Both the position numbers and the translations under genes were made by a program. The notes beneath the pieces were generated by a model. That model saw nothing but the letters and a program-made list of their open reading frames with translations. It was not told where the DNA came from and made no database searches. A DNA stretch of 64,000 nucleotides. Origin: Caenispirillum bisanense. Its GTDB lineage: Bacteria; Pseudomonadota; Alphaproteobacteria; Rhodospirillales; Rhodospirillaceae. Location: positions 1 to 64,000 of the forward strand of contig NZ_BAAAEP010000017.1 of the NCBI RefSeq assembly GCF_039523075.1, written 5' to 3'. Every line of letters starts with the position of its first letter. Position 1 is the first letter of the stretch. Positions 1 to 8,563 of this stretch are shown here, piece by piece.

Positions 1-2
1 CC

Positions 3-572
3 CCGGCCCCGGTCGAGCCGCAGCCGACGGCGGCGCCGACTCCGCTGGTGCCCGCCGCGCCGGAGCCGACGGAGGCCATCCTCATCACCCGCCCGGTGAC
101 GACGGTCGAGCCGCCGGCCGCCGCCGCGGATCCACCCTCCCCGCCGCCGGCCGCAGCCGAAGCGGCCCCGGTGGCGTTGATCGCCGCGCCGCCGCCACAA
201 TCCCCGCCGACTGTGGCGCCGGCGGCCGCGCCGCAGCAGGCCGCCCTGCCGACCACGGCGGAGGCGATCTCCACCATCGCCTTCACCCCGGGGCAGCCGG
301 AGCCGGCGCAGGATATCGGCAGCCTGGTGGCCGGGCTGACGGCGCAGCTGGGGGCCACTCCCGCCGCCAGGGTGCGCCTCAACGCCTACGCCCCCGGCGC
401 GCCGGAGGAAGAAAGCCAGAGCCGCCGCCTGTCCCTGGCCCGTGCGCTCGCCATCCGGGCGCGGCTGGTGGAGGCCGGCCTCACCCCCACCCGCATCGAG
501 GTGCGGGCCCTGGGCAACAAGGTTCCCGACGGGTCGGCAGACCGCGTCGACGTGATCGTGCTGGAGCGCTGA
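3..572 (+). CDS. OmpA-like C-terminal domain protein (5' truncated)
   Basis: The frame is open to the left edge, so the true start lies outside the window. The visible 190 residues begin with a long Pro/Ala-rich linker (about 95 residues), followed by an OmpA-like domain recognisable from 'ISTIAFTPG', a 'VRLNAYAPG' strand, the 'SRRLSLARALAIRARLVEAG' helix and a closing 'DRVDVIVLER'. Such domains bind peptidoglycan in the periplasm. It precedes a MotA/TolQ-like gene and a second OmpA-type gene in the same direction, so all three probably belong to one envelope complex. The linker is typical of proteins that must span from a membrane to the cell wall. The N-terminal part and any membrane anchor cannot be seen. 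Confidence 0.72.
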   Translation, partial: PAPVEPQPTAAPTPLVPAAPEPTEAILITRPVTTVEPPAAAADPPSPPPAAAEAAPVALIAAPPPQSPPTVAPAAAPQQAALPTTAEAISTIAFTPGQPEPAQDIGSLVAGLTAQLGATPAARVRLNAYAPGAPEEESQSRRLSLARALAIRARLVEAGLTPTRIEVRALGNKVPDGSADRVDVIVLER

Positions 573-652
573 AGGGCGCTTCGGCCCACCACTCCCCCCG
601 CGGGGCCGCCGGCCGCACCGGCGCCGCCCGTCGAAGGAAGGTCAGAGCATCC

Positions 653-1822
653 ATGGTTCGACCCAGACGCTATCTGGTCCGCATCGCCATCTTCCTCGCC
701 GTCGTGCTTGCCGTGGCGGCGCTGATGGCGGCACCGCTGTTCGATGCCTTCATGGCCAATCCGGCCCTGAACGGCCTGATCCTCGGCGTGCTGCTGGTGG
801 GCATCGGCCTCAACATCCGCCAGGTGGTGATGCTGGGACCGGAAGCCGCCTGGATCGACGACTTCCGCCAGAACCGCACGGTCGTCGCCTCGGGCGATGC
901 GCCGCGCCTGCTGGCCCCCATGGCGACCATGCTCGGCCAGGGCTCGCGGGATCGCCAGGGGCGGTTCTCGCTGTCGGCGCCGGCCATGCGGTCGCTGCTG
1001 GACGGCATCGCCTCGCGCCTGGACGAAAGCCGCGAGATCAGCCGCTACTTCATCGGCCTGTCCATCTTCCTCGGCCTGCTCGGCACCTTCTGGGGGCTGA
1101 TGCAGACCATCGGCTCGGTCGGCGATGTCATCCGCGGCCTGTCCATCGGCGGCGGCGCCGACATGCAGTCGGTGTTCGACAACCTGAAGCAGGGGCTGGA
1201 ACAGCCGCTGCAGGGCATGGGTACCTCGTTCAGCTCGTCGCTGTTCGGTCTGGGCGGCTCGCTGATCCTGGGGTTCCTGGACCTGCAGGCCGGGCAGGCG
1301 CAGAACGCCTTCTTCAACGACCTGGAGGACTGGCTGTCGGGCGTCACCAAGGTCGGCGGCGGCGGCGGCGCCATCGAGGGCTCGGACACCTCGGTGCCGG
1401 TCTACATCCAGGCCCTGCTGGAGCAGACCGCCGAGTCGCTGCAGGAACTGCAGCACATCGTCGCCCGCACGGAAGAAGCCCGCGTCGGCGCCAACGCCCA
1501 CCTGCGCGACCTGACCGACCGGCTGACCACCCTGACCGACCAGATGCGCACGGAACAGACCCTGCTGCTGCGCATGGCCGAAAGCCAGCAGGACCTGCGG
1601 CCGCTGCTGCAGCGTCTGGCGGAGGCCGCGGCCACCGGCGGCTTCGGCATGGACGACGCCAGCCGCAGCCACCTGCGCAACGTCGACGTGGCGCTGCAGC
1701 GGGTGGTGGACGAACTGGCCCGCGGCCGCGAATACACCGTCAAGGAAGTGCGCAGCGAGATCAAGCTGCTGGCCCGCACCATCGCCGCCCTGGCGGAGGA
1801 GCCGGATCAGCGGTCGTCGTGA
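653..1822 (+). CDS. MotA/TolQ/ExbB-family proton channel protein
   Basis: A 389-residue protein with four likely membrane segments at about residues 8-28, 39-60, 132-154 and 188-212. The third and fourth carry the MotA/TolQ pattern ('FLGLLGTFWGLMQTIG' and 'GMGTSFSSSLFGLGGSLILG'). The remaining C-terminus (about 250-389) is a long helical, probably coiled-coil segment. The family uses proton flow to drive a partner with one membrane helix. The next gene supplies such a partner, with an Asp at the start of its helix. AAGGAAGG lies 11 bases before the ATG. No flagellar genes are near, so a general envelope role is more likely than a flagellar stator; that is inference. Confidence 0.85.
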   Translation: MVRPRRYLVRIAIFLAVVLAVAALMAAPLFDAFMANPALNGLILGVLLVGIGLNIRQVVMLGPEAAWIDDFRQNRTVVASGDAPRLLAPMATMLGQGSRDRQGRFSLSAPAMRSLLDGIASRLDESREISRYFIGLSIFLGLLGTFWGLMQTIGSVGDVIRGLSIGGGADMQSVFDNLKQGLEQPLQGMGTSFSSSLFGLGGSLILGFLDLQAGQAQNAFFNDLEDWLSGVTKVGGGGGAIEGSDTSVPVYIQALLEQTAESLQELQHIVARTEEARVGANAHLRDLTDRLTTLTDQMRTEQTLLLRMAESQQDLRPLLQRLAEAAATGGFGMDDASRSHLRNVDVALQRVVDELARGREYTVKEVRSEIKLLARTIAALAEEPDQRSS

Positions 1823-1875
1823 TCCCGGCCGCCGCCGCCCCCTGCCCTGTTCCAGCCTGCTGAGGACGCCGCCGC

Positions 1876-3051
1876 ATGGCCCTTTCCTCCCGTCGCCGCA
1901 ATCGCCGCAGCCAGGATCACTGGCCGGGCTTCGTCGACGCCCTGGCGCAGCTGCTGATCATCATCATCTTCGTGCTGATGGTGTTCGTGCTGGCGCAGTT
2001 CTTCCTCGGCCAGATGCTGTCCGGGCGCGAAGCGGCGCTGGAACGCCTCAGCCGGCAGGTGGCGGAACTGACCGACCTGCTGGCCATCGAGCGCGACGCC
2101 AACGACGAGATGCGCCTCAGCGTCGCCCAGCTGACTGCCCAGCTGACCGCCGCCAACGCCCAGGTGGAGAACCTGGAGGCGACCCTGCGGCAGACGGCGC
2201 AGGAAACCGCCCGCCTCGACCAGCAGCTGACCGAGGCCCAGCGGGCCGGCGAGGCCGACCGCGACAAGGTGCGGGAACAGCTGGACATCATCGCCACCCT
2301 GCAGCAGGACATCAAGGCGCTGGAGGCGCTCAAGGCCGATCTCGACCGCCAGGTGCAGGAACTGGCCGGGCGGCTGGAGGAACGCGACCAGCAGCTGGCC
2401 GGCGAACAGCAGATGTCCATGGAGGCGCGCGCCCACGCCGCCCTGCTGGAGCAGCAGCTGGATGCCCTGCGGCAGGAACTGGCGCGCCTGAACGCCGCCC
2501 TGGAAGCCTCGGAAACCCTCAGCCGCGAGCAGGAAGTGCAGATCGCCGACCTCGGCCGCCGGCTCAACCAGGCGCTGGCGAGCAAGGTGCAGGAACTGCA
2601 GCGCTACCGGTCGGAGTTCTTCGGCCGCCTGCGGGAAATCCTGGGCGACCGGGCCGGCATCCGCATCGAGGGCGACCGCTTCGTGTTCCAGTCGGAAATC
2701 CTGTTCGGCTCCGCCTCCGCCACCCTCGGGCTGGCGGGCGAGGACGAGTTGGGCAAGCTGGCGGCGGCGATCAAGGAACTGAGCGACGAGATCCCCGACG
2801 ACATCGACTGGATTCTCCGCGTCGACGGCCACACCGACCTGCGTCCCATCCGCACCGCCGAGTTCCAGAACAACTGGGCGCTGTCGGCGGCGCGCGCCAT
2901 CACGGTGGTGCAGTTCCTGGTTTCCCAGGGGGTGCCGCCGCACCGGCTGGCCGCCGCCGGTTTCGGCGAGCATCAGCCGCTGGTGAACGGGACGACGGAA
3001 GAGGCCTTCGCCCGCAATCGCCGCATTGAACTGAAGCTCGATCAGCGGTAA
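1876..3051 (+). CDS. MotB-like peptidoglycan-binding protein with coiled coil and OmpA domain
   Basis: A 391-residue protein. A basic N-terminus is followed by one membrane helix at about residues 19-45 that opens with Asp21 ('FVDALAQLL'), the position of the proton-carrying Asp in MotB/ExbD proteins. Residues 48-245 form a heptad-rich coiled coil of Gln/Glu/Leu. Residues 265-390 are an OmpA-like peptidoglycan-binding domain ('LFGSASATL', 'RVDGHTDLRPI', 'NRRIELKL'). The coiled coil is far longer than in flagellar MotB. With the preceding MotA/TolQ-like gene it should form an inner-membrane motor tethered to the cell wall. Its cellular task is not known from sequence. A weak GAGGA lies about 10 bases before the ATG. 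Confidence 0.86.
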   Translation: MALSSRRRNRRSQDHWPGFVDALAQLLIIIIFVLMVFVLAQFFLGQMLSGREAALERLSRQVAELTDLLAIERDANDEMRLSVAQLTAQLTAANAQVENLEATLRQTAQETARLDQQLTEAQRAGEADRDKVREQLDIIATLQQDIKALEALKADLDRQVQELAGRLEERDQQLAGEQQMSMEARAHAALLEQQLDALRQELARLNAALEASETLSREQEVQIADLGRRLNQALASKVQELQRYRSEFFGRLREILGDRAGIRIEGDRFVFQSEILFGSASATLGLAGEDELGKLAAAIKELSDEIPDDIDWILRVDGHTDLRPIRTAEFQNNWALSAARAITVVQFLVSQGVPPHRLAAAGFGEHQPLVNGTTEEAFARNRRIELKLDQR

Positions 3052-3096
3052 ACAGGGGCCAACCAGCACGCCGCGCGGTTTTTGTCGCCGTCGCCC

Positions 3097-3125
3097 TTGA
3101 ACGGGGGGACGCGGTGAGCTATACA
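3097..3125 (+). promoter_or_regulatory. Sigma70-type promoter of rpmE
   Basis: A -35 box TTGAAC (3097-3102) and a -10 box TATACA (3120-3125) are separated by 17 bases, giving a start near 3132 and a leader of about 20 bases before the rpmE ATG. Confidence 0.6.
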
Positions 3126-3152
3126 ACGCGCTCTTTTCCGGACGAGGCGGAC

Positions 3153-3371
3153 ATGAAGAACGACATCCACCCCGACTACCACGAGATCACGGTCATCATG
3201 ACCGATGGTACCGAGTTCAAGACTCGCTCGACCATGAAGGGCGAGACCCTGCGCCTGGACATCGACCCGAAGTCCCACCCGGCCTGGACCGGCGTGCACC
3301 GTCTGGTCGACAGCGGCGGTCAGCTTGCGAAGTTCAACAAGCGCTTCGCCAGCTTCGGCCTCAAGGTCTGA
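3153..3371 (+). CDS. rpmE: 50S ribosomal protein L31, cysteine-free type
   Basis: A 72-residue protein starting 'MKNDIHPDYHEITV', the L31 signature, and ending with the typical 'FNKRFASFGLKV'. The four zinc-binding cysteines of the classical form are all absent (for example 'DPKSHPAWTG' where the zinc form has a CxxC), so this is the zinc-independent version common in Alphaproteobacteria. The ATG at 3153 was chosen over an upstream in-frame start because it matches the family N-terminus and has GAGG seven bases ahead. The gene stands alone, with its own promoter and a strong terminator. Confidence 0.97.
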   Translation: MKNDIHPDYHEITVIMTDGTEFKTRSTMKGETLRLDIDPKSHPAWTGVHRLVDSGGQLAKFNKRFASFGLKV

Positions 3372-3422
3372 AGACTCGCCAGTCTTCGCGGCGTCCCGCC
3401 GGGCGCCGCCGTGGCCTGTTGC

Positions 3423-3459
3423 AAAAAGCCCGTTCTCCCGCACGGAGAACGGGCTTTTT
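3423..3459. terminator. Bidirectional intrinsic terminator after rpmE
   Basis: A perfect 16-bp stem (AAAAAGCCCGTTCTCC and its complement) with a 5-base loop. It has a run of T on one side and A on the other, so it can stop transcription in both directions. Confidence 0.9.
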
Positions 3460-3485
3460 GCATCGGCGGGAGTACCGATAGCCGT

Positions 3486-3505
3486 GTGATCACGATCATT
3501 GTACA
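3486..3505. promoter_or_regulatory. Palindrome cluster upstream of the cyclase gene
   Basis: A perfect GTGATCAC palindrome (3486-3493) and a TGTACA palindrome (3500-3505) lie about 100 bases before the cyclase start. No convincing -35/-10 pair was found beside them. They could be a regulator site; the partner is unknown. Confidence 0.25.
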
Positions 3506-3601
3506 TTTGGTCACGGCACCCCATAAATACGCCACGAACTCGGATACCGAACCCACGCCTGGGTAGAACTCGCCCCGGCGCATCGAGATGGATCAGGCAG
3601 C

Positions 3602-5584
3602 ATGCCGGCGATCGTCAACTACGAGGTCTATGTTCTCGAAGGCCGGGAGTGGTCGCTCTATGCGCGCTTCCCCGGTGACGAGCGCAACAAGGCCATCGAC
3701 GAGGCGGTCAACGTCGAAAGCCAGACCGGCAAGCCGACCAAGGTCACCCGCGAAACCTGGTACCCCGAAAGCAACACCAGCGAGGAAGCGGTCGCCTTCA
3801 TCAGCCCGCGCGCCCGCAAGGCGCAGGCGGAGGCCCGCGCCGCCGCCGCGCGGTCGTCGGCGCCCGGCGCCCTGGTGGGCGGCGGAGGCGGGGCCGGCAT
3901 ATGGCCCGCCGGACCGGTGACGCCGCCCAAGCCGTCCGCCCGCGGCTTCGTGCTGCGCCTGTCCATGGTGATGGTCAGTTCGCTCATCATCGCCGTGCTC
4001 GGCACCGGGCTCGCCTCGCTGTTCGTCGGCCAGCTGGCCGGCATGGGCATCAGCATCGGCACCAGCCTGTCGAGCTTGCTGTTCCTGGTGTTCGTGGCGC
4101 TGTTCCTGCTGTCGGCCATTCCGCTGGTGATGGCCTATGTGCCGCTCGACGGCTTCAGCGACAAACCGGAGTCCGACGACGACCCCGAGGAAGCCGCCCG
4201 CGCCGCCGCCGCCGCCGACAAGGAGCGCGACGCCAAGCGCAAGTCCAAGGCCGACCAGGAGGCCGCCGCCGCAAAGGCGGAAGCCGACAAGCGCCAGCAG
4301 CAGGCCGCCGACGCCCCCGGCCACCAGGACCCGGAGCTGGAGGCCCGCCAGAAGGAACAGGCGGAAGCCGCTGCCCGCGCCGCCGCCGAAACGCGCGAGG
4401 CGCTGAAGAAGCTGACGGAAGAGACCAAGGCCGCCCAGGCCGAGGAAAAGGCCCGCAAGGACGCCGAGGAAAAGAAGAAGGCCGCCGCCGCCGAAGCCCA
4501 GGCGCAGGAACGCGACGAGCCGGAACCGGACGCCGAAACCCTGAAGTACGAGCAGGATCGCGCCCGCATGATGAAGTTCCTGGGCGCGGCGGTGCGCGTG
4601 CTGCGCAGCACCCACCCGCAGCTGGATGCCTTCAACAAGTTCGGCGTCAACCTCTATCTGGCCGGCGCCGCCCGCGTGCTGTGCGACCGCAGCCGCCAGG
4701 ACCGCCGCCTGGAACTGCTGCGCGAAACCATCGAGGTGATCGGCACCAAACCGGCACTCGCCCGCTCCTTCGTCGACAAGCTGGAGGAATACCTGCTGGA
4801 GCCGCGCTATGTCGCCATGGCCCATGCCGGCCAGCGGGCGATGGAGCAGTGGCTGGGCAAGGCCAACGATGCCTTCGCCGACCTCGGCAGCGTGATGCAC
4901 GACTGGAACAGCCCCGCCACCAAGGCGGCGGCGCCGACCATGATCACCATCGTGTTCACCGACATGGTGGGCTCCACCGATCTCACCCACACGCTCGGCG
5001 ACGAAGGCGCGCAGGAGGCGGTGCGGGCCCACAACGCCATCGTCCGCTCCGCCCTCGCCCGCTTCGACGGGCGGGAAGTGAAGCATACCGGCGACGGCAT
5101 CATGGCCACCTTCCCGGTCACCGCCAATGCGGTGTCGGCGGCGGTGGAAATCCAGCGCGGCATCGCCCTGCACAACGCCAGCCGCCCCGACCTGCCCATC
5201 AAGCTGCGGGTCGGCCTCAACTCGGGCGAGCCCATCGCCGAGGAAAACGACTACTTCGGCGCCACGGTGCAGCTGGCCTCGCGCCTGTGCGCCCAGGCGG
5301 GCGAGGAGCAGATCGTCTGTTCCGGCATCGTGCGCGACCTGTGCGCCGGCAAGCCCTTCGTCTTCCGCCCGCTCGGCGCGCTGCAGCTGAAGGGCGTGCG
5401 CGATGCCGTCGACGGCTGGGAAGTGGCGTGGAGCGAGCCGCAGGCCGCCGAACCGGGCGAGCCGGATGCCGCCGCTGCCGCTCCCACCCCGGCCGCCCCC
5501 GCTGCCCCGGCCACGCCGGAGCCGGTGCTGCGGCCGGTGCCGGCGCCGGCGGCCGCCTGCGCCCAGCCTTCCTCCGCCGGCTGA
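3602..5584 (+). CDS. Membrane-anchored class III adenylate/guanylate cyclase
   Basis: A 660-residue protein that should make a cyclic nucleotide. Residues 1-70 are a small domain of unknown type. Two or three hydrophobic helices lie at about 117-182. Residues 190-318 are an Ala/Glu/Lys-rich coiled coil. The class III catalytic domain runs from about 447 to 600. The two metal-binding aspartates are visible (Asp454 in 'FTDMVGS', Asp498 in 'TGDGIMATF'), as are a purine-binding Lys494 and Asp550. The usual transition-state Asn reads Gln557 in 'VQLASRL', while Arg561 is kept, so activity may be reduced or altered. The C-terminus is Pro/Ala-rich. The gene is flanked by a terminator and a promoterless gap, so it looks monocistronic. 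Confidence 0.88.
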   Translation: MPAIVNYEVYVLEGREWSLYARFPGDERNKAIDEAVNVESQTGKPTKVTRETWYPESNTSEEAVAFISPRARKAQAEARAAAARSSAPGALVGGGGGAGIWPAGPVTPPKPSARGFVLRLSMVMVSSLIIAVLGTGLASLFVGQLAGMGISIGTSLSSLLFLVFVALFLLSAIPLVMAYVPLDGFSDKPESDDDPEEAARAAAAADKERDAKRKSKADQEAAAAKAEADKRQQQAADAPGHQDPELEARQKEQAEAAARAAAETREALKKLTEETKAAQAEEKARKDAEEKKKAAAAEAQAQERDEPEPDAETLKYEQDRARMMKFLGAAVRVLRSTHPQLDAFNKFGVNLYLAGAARVLCDRSRQDRRLELLRETIEVIGTKPALARSFVDKLEEYLLEPRYVAMAHAGQRAMEQWLGKANDAFADLGSVMHDWNSPATKAAAPTMITIVFTDMVGSTDLTHTLGDEGAQEAVRAHNAIVRSALARFDGREVKHTGDGIMATFPVTANAVSAAVEIQRGIALHNASRPDLPIKLRVGLNSGEPIAEENDYFGATVQLASRLCAQAGEEQIVCSGIVRDLCAGKPFVFRPLGALQLKGVRDAVDGWEVAWSEPQAAEPGEPDAAAAAPTPAAPAAPATPEPVLRPVPAPAAACAQPSSAG

Positions 5585-5748
5585 GGGCGCCGCCTCCCCC
5601 ACCCTCTTGACGGGTGCGCGGGCCTTCCCCAGATCCTGCCTTGCCGCCGGTCGCCGGATGTCGGGACCGGTCGGCGTGTCTGCATCGCAGTGTCGCGGCG
5701 CGGGCTTCGGACGCGCCGCCGCATGTCGCTCTTCTGGAGGATATGGCC

Positions 5749-6285
5749 ATGCGTACCCACGATCTTTCGCCCCTGCACCGGTTCACCGTCGGCTTTGACA
5801 ACGTCAGCCGGCTGCTGGATGCCGCCGCCCGCCTGGACGACGCGGCGCTGTCCTATCCGCCCTACAACATCGAGAAGCTGTCCGACGACGACTACCGCGT
5901 CACCATGGCGGTGGCCGGCTTCGCCGAGACCGATCTTGACGTCTCCGTCCACGACAACACCCTGCTGATCGCCGGCCGCATCGACCGCCCGGCGGAGGAC
6001 GGCGCCGCCACGTCCGCCACCGCCGCCGCCGCACAGGCCGGCGGCGAGGCGCCGCAGCGCCGGTTCCTCCACCGTGGCATCGCCACCCGCGCCTTCGAGC
6101 GCCGCTTCGAACTGGCCGATCACATCAAGGTGCGCGGCGCCCGGCTGGTGAACGGCCTGCTGCACGTGGACCTGCAGCGCGAGGTGCCGGAGGAGAAGAA
6201 GCCCCGCCGCATCGCCATCCAGCGGTCGGAGCCGCGCGCCATCGAGCATCAGCCGGCGCCCGGCGGGTCGTCGCAGGCTGCCTGA
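5749..6285 (+). CDS. Hsp20/alpha-crystallin small heat-shock protein
   Basis: A 178-residue small chaperone that holds unfolded proteins. The N-terminus 'MRTHDLSPLHRFTVGFD' is the standard start of the IbpA group. The alpha-crystallin domain spans about residues 40-145, with an unusually long Ala-rich insert ('AATSATAAAAQAGG') between its strands and the closing 'VNGLLHVDLQREVPEE'. The second ATG (5749) is preferred to the one at 5743 because GGAGG ends eight bases before it rather than two. A strong hairpin follows the gene. No ROSE-type thermosensor was resolved in the short leader. Confidence 0.93.
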   Translation: MRTHDLSPLHRFTVGFDNVSRLLDAAARLDDAALSYPPYNIEKLSDDDYRVTMAVAGFAETDLDVSVHDNTLLIAGRIDRPAEDGAATSATAAAAQAGGEAPQRRFLHRGIATRAFERRFELADHIKVRGARLVNGLLHVDLQREVPEEKKPRRIAIQRSEPRAIEHQPAPGGSSQAA

Positions 6286-6306
6286 ACCCCGCCGTAGCAA
6301 CACAAA

Positions 6307-6338
6307 ACCGGCGCAGGAGGCTCCCCTCCTGCGCCGGT
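6307..6338. terminator. Hairpin terminator between hsp20 and bdhA
   Basis: A 14-bp perfect stem (ACCGGCGCAGGAGG with its complement) and a CTCC loop lie between two convergent genes. There is no clear T run, only TCGCGTTT on the plus side. Confidence 0.7.
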
Positions 6339-6366
6339 CGCGTTTACGGGCGACGGTGCGGCGGCC

Positions 6367-7149
6367 TTACTGCGCCGTCCAGCCGCCGTCCATGGGCAGG
6401 GCGGTGCCGGTGATGCCGTCCGCCGCTTCCGAACACAGGAAGGCGGCCAGCGCTCCCAGGTTTTCCGGCATGACGAAGCGCTGCGACGGCTGCTTCTCGC
6501 TCAGCAGGGCGCGGGCGCCTTCCTCCTCGCTGCCGCCGATGGCGGCGGCGCGCTTTTCGATCTGCGCCTGCACCAGCGGCGTGCGCACCCAGCCGGGGCA
6601 GATGGCGTTGCAGGTGATGCGGCGCTGGGCGTTTTCCAGCGCCACCACCTTGGTCAGGCCGACGATGCCGTGCTTGGCGGCCACGTAGGCCGACTTGTCG
6701 ATGCTCGCCACCAGCCCGTGGGCGGAGGCGACGTTGATGATGCGGCCCCAGTTGCGGGCCTGCATGCCCGGCAGGGCGGCGCGGATGGTGTGAAAGGCGG
6801 CGCTCAGGTTGACCGCGATGATGGCGTCCCACTTCTCCACCGGGAAGTCCTGGGTGGGAGCGGTGAACTGGATGCCAGCGTTGTTGACCAGGATGTCGAC
6901 CGCGCCGAATTCTTCCACCGACCGCTGCACCAGCGCCGCCGCTTCGTCGGCGCGCGACAGGTCGGCCGCCTGGAAGCCGACGCGCACGCCGCATTCCTGC
7001 TCCAGGGCGCCGCGGGTGGCCTCGATCTCCGCCGGGTCGCCGAAGCCGTTCAGCACCACGTTGGCCCCCTGGCGGGCCAGCACGCGGGCGATGGCGAGGC
7101 CGATGCCGCTGGTGGAGCCGGTGACGACGGCCGTCTTTCCGTTCAACAC
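6367..7149 (-). CDS. bdhA: 3-hydroxybutyrate dehydrogenase
   Basis: A 260-residue short-chain dehydrogenase that interconverts D-3-hydroxybutyrate and acetoacetate with NAD, the step that feeds poly-hydroxybutyrate breakdown products into metabolism. Visible are the cofactor motif 'TGSTSGIG' (10-17), 'NNAG' (89-92), Asn114, Ser142, Tyr155 and Lys159. The 3-hydroxybutyrate dehydrogenase signature 'NAICPGWVRTPLV' followed by a long lid ('LLSEKQPSQRFV') separates it from FabG-type reductases. Length and ends match the family. DUF1192 lies just upstream on the same strand, so a short operon is possible. Confidence 0.92.
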   Translation of the reverse strand: MLNGKTAVVTGSTSGIGLAIARVLARQGANVVLNGFGDPAEIEATRGALEQECGVRVGFQAADLSRADEAAALVQRSVEEFGAVDILVNNAGIQFTAPTQDFPVEKWDAIIAVNLSAAFHTIRAALPGMQARNWGRIINVASAHGLVASIDKSAYVAAKHGIVGLTKVVALENAQRRITCNAICPGWVRTPLVQAQIEKRAAAIGGSEEEGARALLSEKQPSQRFVMPENLGALAAFLCSEAADGITGTALPMDGGWTAQ

Positions 7150-7176
7150 GTCAGAACCTCCCTCTCTGATGGCGGA

Positions 7177-7368
7177 TCATTTCTTGCGGAAGAAGCTTTC
7201 GGCGCCCTGGCGGGCGATCTGCTTGCGGGCGATCACCTCGTGCACGCGGGCGATTTCCGCCTCCAGGTCGCCGATGTACTCCTGCAGGCTTTCGATCGAC
7301 ATGATCTCCAGGTCGCGCGGGGCAAGGATGGGCCGGCGCGGTTCCAGCTCGTCGTCATTCAGTGCCAT
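7177..7368 (-). CDS. DUF1192 family small protein
   Basis: A 63-residue protein ('MALNDDELEPRRP', 'IMSIESLQEYIGDLEAEI') of the DUF1192 family, which is found almost only in Alphaproteobacteria, usually near a quinone oxidoreductase and the DUF1013 gene as here. It is a single short helix with coiled-coil character and no signal or membrane segment. The ATG at 7368 has GGAGG six bases ahead. An upstream in-frame start at 7401 lacks such a site. Function unknown. Confidence 0.85.
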   Translation of the reverse strand: MALNDDELEPRRPILAPRDLEIMSIESLQEYIGDLEAEIARVHEVIARKQIARQGAESFFRKK

Positions 7369-7473
7369 GGTGCCTCCGTCATGCGATTGGCGCTTGCACA
7401 CCTGGGGTCCGAAACACTACCAGACAAGAAGCCCCGACAGGGAACAAACGACGCCACCGCGAAAGGAGACACC

Positions 7474-8493
7474 ATGGCCCCGACCATGAGCTGCGTGGAA
7501 ATCCGCGAAGCCGGCGGCCCCGATGTGCTGGTGCCGGCCACCCGGCCGCTGCCCGGCCCGCGCGCCGGCGAGGTGCTGATCCGCGTCGCCGCCGCCGGCG
7601 TCAACCGGCCGGACGTGCTGCAGCGCCAGGGGGTCTATCCGCCGCCGCCGGGGGCGTCGGACATTCCGGGGCTGGAAGTGGCCGGCGTGGTGGAGGCGGT
7701 GGCCGAAGGGGTGACCGCCGTCGCCCCCGGCGACATGGTCTGCGCCCTGCTGTCGGGCGGCGGCTATGCCGACTACGCCGTCACCGATGCCCGCCTGTGC
7801 CTGCCCATCCCGCAGGGGTTCGACGTCATCCAGGCGGCCGCCCTGCCGGAGACCTTCTTCACCGTCTGGCACAACGTGTTCCAGCGCGGCGGCCTGCAGG
7901 CCGGCGAGACCTTCCTGGTCCACGGCGGCACCAGCGGCATCGGCACCACCGCCATCCAGCTGGCCAAGGCCTTCGGCGCCACCGTCTTCGCCACCGCCGG
8001 ATCGCCGGACAAGTGCCAGGCCTGCCGCGACCTCGGCGCCGACGTCGCCATCGACTACCGCAGCGAGGATTATGTCGAGGTGGTGCGGGCGAAGACCGGC
8101 AAGGGCGTCGACGTCATCCTCGACATGGTGGGCGGCGACTACATCCAGCGCGACATGAAGGCCATGGCCCCTGGCGGGCGGCATGTGTCCATCGCCTTCC
8201 TGCAGGGATCGAAGGTGCAGGTGGACCTGATGCCGATGATGCTGAAGCGCCTGACCTTCACCGGCTCCGTCCTGCGCTCGCGCGCCAACGACGACAAGGC
8301 CGCCATCGCCGCCGAGCTGCGCGACAAGGTGTGGCCGCTGCTCGATCAGGGCGTGATCAAGCCGGTGATCCACAAGGTATTTCCCCTTGCCGAAGCGGCG
8401 GCGGCGCACCACCTGATGGAAAGCTCCGCGCATATCGGGAAGCTTGTGCTCGACGTCCATCCGGCCGACCCGAAGGCCGTGTATGGCGTTTGA
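7474..8493 (+). CDS. NAD(P)H:quinone oxidoreductase, zeta-crystallin type
   Basis: A 339-residue zinc-free medium-chain dehydrogenase that reduces quinones with NADPH. The N-terminal GroES-like domain contains 'AAGVNRPDVLQRQGVYPPPPG', and the Rossmann fold has 'VHGGTSGIGTTAIQLAKAFGA'. No structural or catalytic zinc ligands are present, which defines the QOR/PIG3 branch. The ATG at 7474 follows AAAGGAG by five bases. Its 5' end faces the DUF1192 gene divergently, and trcR follows 70 bases downstream, a conserved alphaproteobacterial neighbourhood. Confidence 0.92.
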   Translation: MAPTMSCVEIREAGGPDVLVPATRPLPGPRAGEVLIRVAAAGVNRPDVLQRQGVYPPPPGASDIPGLEVAGVVEAVAEGVTAVAPGDMVCALLSGGGYADYAVTDARLCLPIPQGFDVIQAAALPETFFTVWHNVFQRGGLQAGETFLVHGGTSGIGTTAIQLAKAFGATVFATAGSPDKCQACRDLGADVAIDYRSEDYVEVVRAKTGKGVDVILDMVGGDYIQRDMKAMAPGGRHVSIAFLQGSKVQVDLMPMMLKRLTFTGSVLRSRANDDKAAIAAELRDKVWPLLDQGVIKPVIHKVFPLAEAAAAHHLMESSAHIGKLVLDVHPADPKAVYGV

Positions 8494-8563
8494 TTCTCGC
8501 TGCGGAATACCGTAAAGGAACAGTCCGTTTTCAGTGACTCGGAACGATTCGGAAGGAAGATAC

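Noticed and set aside
386..1672. A 428-codon frame on the minus strand opposite the MotA/TolQ-like gene
   Set aside because: Low-complexity Gln/His/Arg sequence, no domain, no ribosome site; typical shadow frame in GC-rich DNA. The same applies to long frames opposite most genes, for example 3593-5602 opposite the cyclase and 31343-33682 opposite ppk1.
653..3051. Flagellar motAB
   Set aside because: The coiled coil is far too long, the channel protein is divergent and there are no flagellar genes around.
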